NCBI RefSeq assembly: GCF_019703515.2
Contig: NC_059362.1
Location: forward strand, 25,790,826 to 25,854,825
Direction: 5' to 3'
Origin: Myxocyprinus asiaticus
Lineage: Eukaryota > Chordata > Actinopteri > Cypriniformes > Catostomidae
Length of the DNA: 64,000 bases
The number at the start of each line of letters is the position of its first letter. The stretch's first letter is position 1. The notes under the pieces were generated by a model that worked only from the letters and a program-made list of their open reading frames with translations, ran no database searches and had not been told where the DNA came from. The position numbers and the translations under genes are program-made. Shown here piece by piece: positions 23,901 to 32,628 of this stretch.

Positions 23901-25477
23901 TAAACAACAAAAACAACTTAAGAGACCATCCAAACAGCTGAAAATCCTTTGCTAATTCATGTATTTTAGAACATTATTCCTGCCCAATATGTCTGGAATA
24001 TAGCATATTTCCATGCTAATATATGTTCCATTTGATATTAAAACATATTTCTACCACTGTTGTAAAAAGCATATCCTTATCCTTGTGTGCTCACCTTTGC
24101 TGGCAAAAATTCCATCTCTGAAGCCTTTTGAGCAAGAGTCTCAAGGTTAATCTCTTTTGAAGCCCTCCGTCGTCTCTGAGTGCTTTGGATGACCCCCACT
24201 AAGGGTACACAAACTCCTCCGTTTTGGGTAGAAACCTTGTCCTTAGAGGCCTGGTTGCCCTGAGAAGAGACACCATCTTTGGAGAGGCGACGAGAGCGGC
24301 GAGGGAGGACCTGAGGTTTGGTTTGGGTCTCCTGCTGTTCTGAAGATGTCTTTGCAGAACCAGGGTCCTGGTAATTTGATCCCTGAGGGACTGGTTCCTG
24401 TGGCTGAGTTTGAGGGAAAGTGAGCTGCATCTGATGGGATAATGGGCTTGATTCAGTTTCCACCTGAACACCATCAAGATGCTGTGAACCTGTCTCTTGT
24501 TTGACTCGCTGCTTTTCTTGCGACGGCAAAGACTCTGGTTGAAGACCTTGTGTGTGCTGCTGTAGTTGCTGCTGCATCTGTTGTAGCTGTGCGTGCATTT
24601 TCTGCTGCTGGTGGTATTGCTGTTGCATTTGCTGCAGCCGTTGTTGCTGCTGCTGCTGCTGCTGCATTTGATGCTGTTGTTGTTGCTGCAACTGACGCAT
24701 TTGCTGTAACTGTTGCATCTGGTGCTGGCGATGCAGCTGCTGCTGTTGTAACTGCAAGAGTTGCTGTTGTGATTTTGGCTGCTCACTATAATTCATATTT
24801 AAAGATGCATTGTTGCCTTGGAAAACCTGATGGAAGCCAGGTGCCTGGGGTTGCTTAGTAGGTCCAAATGCCACCTGAAAGGGTTGCAGAGTGGAATCTG
24901 GCATATTGGGATGCATGCCTTGAGGCTGATAATGCAGGTCTGCAGGCCTGTGACCCTGCTGGAGGGCCTGACATTGAGCATGGTGCATGGCTGCCATCGC
25001 ATGATGATCCCAGTCTGCTCCGGGACCTTGAGAAATATCTGGGAATGCCTGCGAGGAACCTGGTGAAAGCTTCTCTATCTTTACAGCATCCATCTCATGA
25101 CTCGCCTTGTTAAAGGCCCTTGGGTCCTCCACACCACTAAGAGAAGGGCCAAAGTTCTGTGTCCACTTGGTCACGTTTGGGAGGCCCTGAAACCAGGTTG
25201 AGGTCTGCATTGGATCCTGATGCATCCACTTCACTGACCCTGATTGCTGAAAATGTCCATGGACCTGATATCCTTTTTCAGATTTGAAAACACCAGAGCC
25301 CTGGACTTCAGGGATAGAATTCACCACTACTCCAGGACTGCTGTGAGTTTGCTCCAAGGAAGGAGCTCCTACACTGTAGAACAGCTCCCCTGAATGTTGC
25401 ATTGTTTGATCAATGGCTTCAACATTCTGCTTACTTACACTGTTTATGGTTCCACTCTGATGTGGAGAGAGACTCAT
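11612..25477 (-). CDS. mideas: MIDEAS (ELMSAN1) ELM2-SANT domain corepressor subunit, 12 coding exons
   Basis: Coding exons, 5' to 3' on the minus strand: 25477-24095, 18160-17942, 17790-17460, 14968-14902, 14797-14655, 14569-14466, 14216-14141, 13950-13862, 13633-13505, 12534-12415, 12187-11976, 11852-11612. They join in phase to 1037 aa (human MIDEAS is 1045). MIDEAS is a scaffold of the mitotic HDAC1/2 deacetylase complex. Exon 1 has a Gln-rich tract (about residues 235-310) and two conserved basic motifs, PRRSRRLSK and [13 protein letters not shown]. Exons 2-3 hold [12 protein letters not shown] and [21 protein letters not shown]. The ELM2 region starts at [13 protein letters not shown] (about 667-749). 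The SANT domain is SDYWT to [15 protein letters not shown] (about 775-822). A C2H2 zinc finger uses C953, C956, H969 and H973, followed by an acidic tail. The first coding intron is nearly 6 kb and packed with transposons. Confidence 0.93.
11908..11940. repeat. (TA)n microsatellite in mideas last intron
   Basis: A run of about 15 TA units lies in the short intron between the last two coding exons of mideas. It may vary in length among individuals. Confidence 0.85.
13765..13829. mobile_element. Foldback MITE fragment in a mideas intron
   Basis: ACGTGAGGGTGAGTAAATAA and a right end resembling GGTGAAATATTCCTTTAA are the right terminus of the family at 45122-45823. The left half was not found. 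Confidence 0.5.
15123..16427. mobile_element. Non-autonomous DNA transposon carrying a nested SINE, mideas intron 3
   Basis: The ends TAGGGCTGGGTATTGAT and ACTCAGCCCTA are imperfect inverted repeats. Sub-terminal GATTCGATT-like motifs recur in both orientations. The SINE at 15240-15649 sits inside, so this element is the older of the two. No transposase ORF. hAT-like by appearance only. Confidence 0.6.
15240..15649 (-). mobile_element. Long tRNA-derived SINE, copy 1 of 3
   Basis: On the minus strand it begins GGGGGCCTGGGTAGCTTAG, a tRNA-like A box. A GAGTTCAAATCC B box follows, then a roughly 300-base unrelated body and a CCAAATTGGG-type 3' end with an A-rich tail (the T run at 15239-15248 on the plus strand). 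Copies 2 and 3 are at 21302-21728 and 42548-42968. Apparent open frames across it (15185-15634) are not genes. Confidence 0.88.
16780..17060. repeat. Second copy of the dispersed repeat seen at 9245-10090
   Basis: ACACTGACATCTGGATG and GTGGAGTCTTCATCTCATGT match the enpp7 intron 4 copy with divergence. It is followed by a short AAAG tandem repeat at about 17060-17078. Confidence 0.4.
17087..17424. mobile_element. MITE with AGCACTTTACAATAAGG termini
   Basis: The left end GGTAGCACTTTACAATAAGG pairs with a right end reading CCTTATTGTAAATTGTTATC. The interior is rich in GTTAAC/TTAATG motifs. A second copy lies at 57023-57304. No coding capacity. Confidence 0.75.
18477..19669. mobile_element. MITE of the AGTGTTGGGT type, split by a nested hAT-like element
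   Basis: The left end CAGTGTTGGGTGTAATCC and the right end AGCTTACCCAACACTG are inverted repeats. The interior alternates TAATCTGATTAC-like motifs. The element at 18899-19628 is inserted near its right end. Related GTAATC-rich sequence with CAGTGCTGGG ends is at 28694-29253. Confidence 0.7.
18899..19628. mobile_element. Nested non-autonomous hAT-like element with 8-bp target duplication
   Basis: The ends TAGGTGTGTAACGATTC and CATTACACCCCTA are inverted. The flanks are TGTAGCGG (18891-18898) and TGTAGTGG (19629-19636), an 8-bp target-site duplication with one mismatch, typical of hAT transposons. The ORF inside (19176-19466) does not resemble a transposase. Confidence 0.75.
21302..21728 (+). 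mobile_element. Long tRNA-derived SINE, copy 2 of 3
   Basis: It starts GGGGGACTGGGTAGCTCAG, has a GAGTTTGAATCC B box, and ends CATTCCAAATTGGGGAG followed by an A run. Orientation is plus. It shares its whole length with copies 1 and 3. Confidence 0.88.
21742..23647. mobile_element. Non-autonomous DNA transposon with CAGGGGTGTGAA termini
   Basis: The left CAGGGGTGTGAAGTAATTG and the right CCTTTTACACCCCTG are imperfect inverted repeats. AGTACTTGAGTA-type motifs lie inside both ends. The roughly 1.9 kb interior includes a nested SINE near 22740-23040. It lies in mideas intron 1, right after the SINE at 21302-21728. Confidence 0.6.
22740..23040 (-). mobile_element. tRNA-derived SINE nested in a DNA transposon
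   Basis: On the minus strand, GCGCAGTAGCTCAACTGATAG forms an A box and AGGGTACGAGTCC a B box, with a non-tRNA body reading into CCCTAAACC-type sequence. It lacks full cloverleaf pairing. The boundaries are approximate. Confidence 0.65.
24545..24775 (-). repeat. CAG/CAA-rich polyglutamine-coding tract in mideas exon 1
   Basis: Interrupted glutamine codons encode about 75 residues dominated by Q with M, H, L and R. The longest pure run is about eight Q. The human protein also has a Q-rich stretch in this region. The interruptions should limit expansion. Confidence 0.9.
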
Positions 25478-25724
25478 GGCAATTCCATGAAACTACAAAA
25501 CAAGCAAAAACCAGCGTAAATCTGTCCACTTCAGTTTCAAGTAAGCCTGATCAGCTCGCACGTGGCTTGATGTAAAAAGATGGTTTACAGAGCAGAGCAA
25601 ATGCAGGATTTTATGGAGTCTAGGTTACCCACCTCCCCTCTTGCTTCTTAACTGCAGTATAAAAGTGGTGTAAATATTTAAAAACCCAGTCATTCCTCAG
25701 TCACATTCTGAAAAGAAGAGAAAG

Positions 25725-26790
25725 ATGAAAATTTTGGTTTTGATATCTAATTATTATGTGTTTAAAACTATGGTAATCTCAACAAAGACTGACATATACA
25801 TAAACCATTACAATATTTATTGTGTAAAAATTATTTCTATCAAATTTTCAAAAATTACATTGCATAGCTGTGGCATCATTTTTACCAAACCAAACAATTT
25901 TGCCCCGTTAAAGTTTTTTTCAAAGGTTAGTGTACGCCAGGGTCAGAAATTAACCAGGGCTTGGGGCATACTGCAACAAGTAGTGCCAAAAATGACTCCG
26001 TATGAATTTCTCAGTTTTTTATTTAAAACACATCTTTTTAATATACTATTCTAAGCTCAGTTATACACATTATCTCATTAACTGAGTTTGAGATTGAAAA
26101 TGTATGTTAATGAACTGGTAAAATAGACGTATTAGACAAAAATGATGAAACTACATATAATTTTTATATGGTTAGATAACCCACCCCCTTAAAAAAGGTA
26201 AAAATGAACCCTGAAATCAACATTTTGGGGCAAATGTAAAAGTAATTTTTTTACACTGGTGTAGGCCTACTTTTTGACCAAGTTGCCAAAAGTGTCAGTG
26301 AAGTGCATACTTGAAATTAAATATGAGACAAGTGATGTTTGAAGAAAACAAAGAAAATTCAAGGTAAATATCACCTGTGTCCAGAATGTTTTATTGGGTG
26401 TCATTTCCAATCAAGCTGTAATTTTGTCAAATTATGAAAAAAAAAGAAAAAAAGAAAATATTATTTAATTGTGTGTGAGGATACATAAAATGTTAGTTAT
26501 GAAATTAGCCTTAGAAAAACAAAGGATTTTTATTTCAAAATCGTAAACAAATGTCACTTCCATTATGTGGACATTTGTAAATGACACTGTTGTGGGAAAT
26601 TTTGACTTTCAGAAAGAAAGGGGGGGAAAAAATGACAAAAAAATGAAATAAATCTCCTGTGATGCATGTAAATACACTGTTGGAAACTGTTAATAAACAA
26701 ATTAAATAAACTAGTGAGAGTGTTAAAATTGTTTTAACTTTACTTTCTATAAGTCCACAGTGTTAAAAGTGCCAGAAGTTTAATAAACAC
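25725..26790. repeat. Dispersed repeat, copy 1 (uninterrupted)
   Basis: The left part (GTTTAAAACTATGGTAATCT near 25758) matches 57442 onward. The right part (TTTCCAATCAAGCTGTAATT near 26385, and ACAGTGTTAAAAGTGCC near 26758) matches 59350 and 59703. The orientation is the same. It has no ORF of note and no obvious terminal inverted repeats. The family is unknown. Confidence 0.65.
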
Positions 26791-27416
26791 CCACAAATCA
26801 AATCTCTACAGCAGCAGAAAAGCCTAAATGAACTTTAAATAAAGTAAGTTTAGAAACTAATCTTAAGGTGACATATTATCTTCATTACGAAACAGGGCAT
26901 AAGTGTCAAAACTGCCTCACATATGACAGGACACTAAAGTAAGCGAACTTCTCGGTACTGATCCCATTTATAAACGGCGACACGTTAAGATCTGGGCATA
27001 GAGAAGGGATATAGCAGTCTGAAACCAGGAAACTTGACAAACACAAATGCAGAAGGCAACAGCAGACACACGGGAGGGGCATGAAAAGTGCAGTGCGAGA
27101 CAACAAGAATTACAGGAAATGAAGAGGGAAAGGGAGAGAATGCAGGAGAGAGAGAGAGCAGAACAAGCAGAACTACTTTTCTACCCACTGATGACCCCTC
27201 CCAAACCAGAAACTTTAACAATTAATATTCAATTTTCATCTATCAATATTGCACAGCACGGCAAACCACCACATACTTCCCCATTAGAAAACAAAATAAC
27301 AGTATCTGTTGCTTCAAGTCTTGCATTTCAGTGCACTTTACTCCCTTTACGAGTCTTTGCTTATCGAACTGTCTCTATCGCTAACCGTGTATGAAAGCAG
27401 TTCGAGACTGTAGAGT

Positions 27417-27920
27417 ACTTACTCTGTTGCTGTGTGGCATTGACGTCTTCCTTCCTTACTTTTCAAGTGCGGATGACAGCAGTCAGCTCCTTGAAAAAGT
27501 TCCAACCCTGAGCAAAGTCAACTGCGTGCATGCCCATGTACACACTACGAACGTAAATGCCTATGTAGGTGCGCACATTTGATATATCGAATTATACACG
27601 AAAAATGTCATACTGCATCATCGAGAGGCCTTTCTACAATGCAGACTGACAGACTCAACAACTTTTGTATCCAGACTGTATATTACTCCACAATCGTAGT
27701 CAACCAAACTGTTTTCCGTTTACATTCTGCGGTCTAAGCGCAAACTGACCAAACCCGTTTGCAAGATCTGGAAGGATCGATGATCCTGTCGAAAAATAAT
27801 CAATTCATCAACGTTATTATCAACAAAACATCTCGCACCACAGCGCCCAATCAGCGTTTTTCAGACTGAAGGCGAAACCAGGCGCAAAAGCGCAAACTGT
27901 GATTGGGCGGAACGCGCACT
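27417..27920 (-). promoter_or_regulatory. Possible mideas 5' untranslated exon and promoter
   Basis: On the minus strand, CAGA followed by GTAAGT at 27422-27417 is a strong splice donor. It could join the acceptor just before 25492, which precedes the mideas start codon by about 15 bases. Upstream at 27848-27911 are CCAAT boxes in both orientations (GCCCAATCAGCG and TGATTGGGCGG) within locally CpG-richer sequence. No transcript evidence is available, so this is inference. Confidence 0.3.
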
Positions 27921-28693
27921 GCTGAAATGGAATGTGTAATATTTAATTAGTGATACCAACTGATAGAGGGAGCACTTATATTTTCATCTCAGTTTCACTT
28001 TTACGGAGATAAATGACAGGATGTGTTGACTGTGCCGTTAATACGTTCGTGTCGAAATGTATGTCGCCATTTAAAAACAAAACAAAAACTAGCAGTAAAC
28101 ACAGAACGTTCCCTTAACGTTAGTGTATGGTTCTCATTTGTTTTTTTTTTCGAGGAACCAACTCCTAACGTTCTAACGTTTTACGTTTTATTTATAACCA
28201 TAAACTAAATTTTCCAGAATATTGCATGGAGGTTTTGTGACAACCTAATAAGAACGTTATCTAATGGTTATTTTTAGTGTTTCATTATTAATTATTATTC
28301 ATCAGCATTATAATTAGGCCTATAATTATTTTTCATAATTGGATTATATTTAAAGGTCATATTTTCATTATTTTTCATAAATGTTGCAGAGAGGTGTTTG
28401 GTAGACAACAATGACTGACATTAGTCTAGTAGCCTACAGCATTTCACGAAATGTAGAAAAGATTTGCTGCCAAAATTCTATTGATCATATGAACGTTATA
28501 AAGTATACTTTTCACAGCTGAAAATTTTAAAACCAGGGTTAAGCGTGGTGTGAAAAGGGTAATTCTGCAGGGAACTTGTTGTCCAGCTCCCTGTTACAAA
28601 AGTGTAAGCTGCAACATACCCAAGGCAATGAACAAGAAAGTTCAGGTAGAAAGTTCTGTGTGCCTTGCAACCTTTGTAAAACAAAGCCACACA

Positions 28694-29253
28694 CAGTGCT
28701 GGGCGGATTACTTGTGAATTGTTATCAGTTACTGGTTACAATATACATGACAAAAAAAATCCAATCTCAAAGTTTAAATATATGGGGTAATCTAATCCCA
28801 TTACTTTTGGATTACTTATCTAATTCTGTTTAAACAATATAAACATTACATGAACAGTGTTCAAAAGTGAATCAAACGTGAAAGCTAACAGCTCAAAACT
28901 GACACACTTATTTTTAACACTTACTACTTAGTAACAGTCCATCACCTACTCCTTAGCTGAGGTGCATATCTTACTGTTGTAATGTAAAATAAGTACATGC
29001 TCAAAATGTTCATCTGTGAGACTATTGCGCTTCGGGGTAAGAATATGATGATATTGATATGAAAATGATCAATAAATTATTACAATTTACTGCCATTGCC
29101 TTGTTAATATGTAATCATGTAATCTTTAAAAAAAAGTAACAGTAGTCCGATTACGAGTATTTTAAAATGTAATTTAATTCAATTACATGTACTTTATTTT
29201 TGTAATCTGATTACTTAATACAGATTACATGTAATCCGTTACTACCCAGCACA
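28694..29253. mobile_element. MITE with CAGTGCTGGG termini
   Basis: The left CAGTGCTGGGCGGATTAC and the right GTAATCCGTTACTACCCAGCAC are inverted. The interior repeats the ATTACATGTAATC pattern. It is related to 18477-19669. Confidence 0.65.
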
Positions 29254-29459
29254 GCCCACACATGTTGGATAAAAAAAAGCTTTACAATCATCTGTACAAT
29301 TTATAAGACTTGCAAAATAATACAATTTATTTACAAACTCAGAAGCTATTGGTCTATAATCCTGTCTTCATGTTCTATTGGAATTATCCTGCTTCCTTCT
29401 TCTAAAGTGGTAATTAGGAGTATGTCGTGTTCAAGTGCTTTGTTGCAGAAAGAACAGGA

Positions 29460-29575
29460 AACATGGGCTGAGTTTGGAATTGCACTACCATTCTACTCTT
29501 ACTATTTCTGCCACAGACCGATATGGCATTAGTATGAGTAGTATGGGTAGTGTGCCATTCCGAACTCAGCCATGG
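29460..29575. repeat. Short foldback element
   Basis: ATGGGCTGAGTTTGGAATTG at the left pairs with ATTCCGAACTCAGCCATGG at the right, around a small loop. It could be a very short MITE. Confidence 0.6.
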
Positions 29576-31041
29576 ACGAAGGCAGGTTCATTCATACATA
29601 TTTCTTGAGGAACATTTATTTTGACACCATTATACAAATTACTCAGTTAGCTTGCTGATGATAATGGAATTTTGGTCAAATACAAGCTATTTTCACTGTG
29701 TAAAAATGTACAACATGCATCAAATGGTTGCTGAGATACATAAATGAATATAAGCAAAGCGGCGAGTGCTAACATTTAGCTGTATTTAGAAACATTTATA
29801 AAACTTTCACTACAGAAACCGTACTCTCCTCCACCATGTTGAAAGTTTACATCTCCTCCCATCTCAGAAATCAAAATTATCTCAGAGTTTCCCAGTCGTA
29901 ATCATTACTCGAGGGGTTGTTCATGTGCAATTTACGAGTTGGAAACCCATATTTATTATAATTTGGATAGCACGCGAAGGCAGCATAAAGCTGTAGTGTA
30001 TGACACTACCACCACCAAATGGAATTGTGGAATATGAGGTGCAGCATTTCGGTAAGGGAACATAGTGAGCAACGATGCTCCATGGTTTTTACAGTGCATT
30101 GTGGGATTTTTAGGGAGCGAACGTTCCAGAGCACTGTAATAATTTTGCAACTGAGACAGCCCTGAAAATCGCCGATTCCCTGATCGGTGCTCTGGTTACT
30201 GAACTAGGGAGCTGACTGAGACACACCCAAAACAATAGTAAATAATGGAGAATTTAGCAACTAACAAAACTTCAGTGAAGACAGCACTTTGCGAGTTGAA
30301 TGCTTTACCATCACCCCATGCTGTGTGAATATGTTCGTTATTTGAGATACAAGTGTTGAACTGAGGATGGCTAATGCACTAAATCTAGAGGCAACACATT
30401 GCATGCGTTTGAAACGTCATTCCCTCAGCCGTTAAACGGCTTCTGTGCAGTAAAAAATGTTAATTGTTCCATTTGGGACAATACAACTCTTTTAAAATGT
30501 ATACATTACATGGCTGAGTGCATAGTGTATAAGTGCATAGTGTACAGTGCAGAATTTGGGACACCTGTTTGAAAACAATACCTGTTTCTGAATACACCCT
30601 TCATATGCAATTGGTCAAATTAACAGATAGTCCTGCCTCAAACTCATGCCATTGGTTGAGCCAATGTTGTTGTGTTGGACTGGATGGGTCACTCAAAACT
30701 AACAGTGGAAATGTTAAAAAGGGCCACAGATCCAAAGTTTTTACACTTTTTTGGGAAATCAGCCTATGAATGGTTTCTGCGTATTAAAATCAACAAATTA
30801 CACACATTAGCTCATATTAGTTTGTATTATTTCGCCTGGTACAATAAGAACTACAGAAGTTACTGAAACTTTTTTTTTTTTGGGTGGCCTAAGGTTATGA
30901 AATTATTACAAGTTATTAATTTGAACACACTGAAACTATCATGTCCAATTTATTTCAATAATCCACGGCCACACCAATTATTATTACTCATTATCTGACT
31001 GCCATATTACAAATTCTATGCTTGGCTGCTCATCAAACATA

Positions 31042-32445
31042 CAGTGCCTGGCCAAAAAAAGTTGCCGTTTGGATTTAAATAAGCAGATATTTAAGAGCCT
31101 AGGACTGGATCATTGCAGTGATTAATATGTTTCAGTTGGCAACAATATTTTTAACCCTAACTGATAAAGTGTGTAGTTTCTAATTTCTTAAACAACCATG
31201 TCACCATGGTGATGGTGTAGTGGGCTAAAGCACATGACTGGTAATCAGAAGGTTGCTGGTTCAATCCCCACAACCACCACCATTGTGTCCTTGAGCAAGG
31301 ACTTAACTCAGGTTGCTCCGGGGGGATTGTCCCTGTAATAAGTGCACTGTAAGTTGCTTTGGATAAAAGCGTCTGCTAAATGCATAAATGTAAATGTAAG
31401 ATGGATCCCGTGGTCGTGGAAACGATGTTACTGTGTTTCAGAAGTGGCAAATTATTGGCCTGCATCAAGCAAAGAAAACAACTAAGGAGATTGCTAAAAT
31501 CACTGGAATTAGCATTATATGCCAATGCATTATAAAAACCTGGTGAACCGTCAGCTTCGTGGAAGAAATGTGGTTGGAAAAAAATCTTGAATGATCATGA
31601 TCGGAGATCACTAAAATGCTTGGTGAAGTCACATCGTAAAAAATTGACAGTAGAACTCATGGCTATGTTTAATAGTGAAAGTAAGAGAATTTCCACACGC
31701 ACAATGTGATGAGAACTTACAGGATTGGGACTAAACAGCTGTGTGGCCACAAGAAAGTCACTTGTTAATGAGGCTAATCAAAAAAAATGACTTCAGTGTG
31801 CTAGGGGGCATAAAGATTGGAATGTGGAGCAATGGAAAAAGGTCATGTGGTCTGATGAGTCCAGATTTACCCTATACCAAAGCGATGGGCGAGTCAGGGT
31901 AAGATGGGAAGTGCATGAAGCGATGCACCTGTCACGCATAGTGCCCACTCTACAAGCCTCTGGAGGCATGTTATGATCTGGGGTTGATTCAGTTGGTCAG
32001 GTCTAGGCTCAGCAAGGTTATGCGGCAATAAAATGAATTCAGCTGACTACCTGAATGTACTGAATGACCAGGTTATCCCATCAATGGATTTTATCTTCCC
32101 TGACGGCACAGGCATATACCAGGACGACTATGCCAAAATTCATCGGGCTCAAATTGTGAAAGAGTTGTTCAGGGAGCATGAGGAATCATTTTCACACATG
32201 AATTCCTGACCTTAACCCCATTGAAAGTCTTTGGTATGTTCTGGAGAAGACTTTACGGAGTGGTTTAACTATACTAACAGAAGATCTCGGCCAAAAATTA
32301 ATGCAACTCTGGACAGAAATAAATGTTGTGGCGTTGGATAAGGTTGTCGAAACAATGCCACAACGAATGCGCACCGTAATCAAAACTAAAGCCAGTCCAA
32401 CGAAATATATTAGAGTATGCGACTGTTTATTTGGCCAGGCAGTAT
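31042..32445 (+). mobile_element. Decayed Tc1-like transposon, second lineage, with nested SINE
   Basis: The ends CAGTGCCTGGCCAAA (31042) and TTTGGCCAGGCAGTA (to 32445) are inverted repeats. Broken frames encode recognisable transposase pieces: a WSDESRFTLY block near 31850, a third-domain [18 protein letters not shown] block near 32112-32165, and ESLWYVLEKTLRS near 32224. Stops and indels are frequent. It is interrupted by the SINE at 31205-31405. Confidence 0.85.
31205..31405 (+). mobile_element. tRNA-derived SINE inserted in the Tc1 copy
   Basis: The head is GATGGTGTAGTGGGCTAAAG with a GGTTCAATCCC B box. The 3' end reads GCTTTGGATAAAAGCGTCTGC and then TAAATGCATAAATGT, a tail shared by many teleost SINEs. 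A 3'-end fragment of the same type is at 52012-52070. Confidence 0.85.
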
Positions 32446-32488
32446 AGATGTGCGCACCTCTTCAGCGATGAAGATCTCCGGAAAGAGT

Positions 32489-32502
32489 ACGTCAGCTGAC
32501 GT
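32489..32502. promoter_or_regulatory. Perfect palindrome with CRE-like half sites upstream of slc35f6
   Basis: ACGTCAGCTGACGT is a 14-bp perfect palindrome 127 bases before the slc35f6 start codon. It is made of two CGTCA half sites around an E-box-like CAGCTG. TCACATGA follows at 32505-32512. This is the likely promoter; the function is inferred. Confidence 0.4.
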
Positions 32503-32628
32503 GTCACATGATAGTTGTCATATGATTTGCATACATGCGAATGACCTGTGTTGTTAAGATGATTAGCTGTAGTCAACAGTGAGAGAGACGAAACTCAAGA
32601 CATCTGGAGTGTCAGTCCCAGACTCACC

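Larger units (their letters stand above)
26791..32450. other. Intergenic region between mideas and slc35f6
   Basis: No coding exon was recognised. It holds a possible mideas 5' exon donor (27417-27422), a CpG- and CCAAT-rich patch (27840-27920), a MITE (28694-29253), a short foldback (29460-29575), and a decayed Tc1 with a nested SINE (31042-32445). Confidence 0.6.

Noticed and set aside
24199..24858. Ser/Asn-rich ORF on the minus strand and Ala/Val-rich ORF on the plus strand
   Set aside because: They are shifted-frame readings of the CAG-rich polyglutamine tract of mideas exon 1.
27047..27394. Charged, coiled-coil-like ORF (QEMKRERERMQERERAEQ)
   Set aside because: It is simple AGAGAG-type repeat sequence, with no splice context or family similarity.
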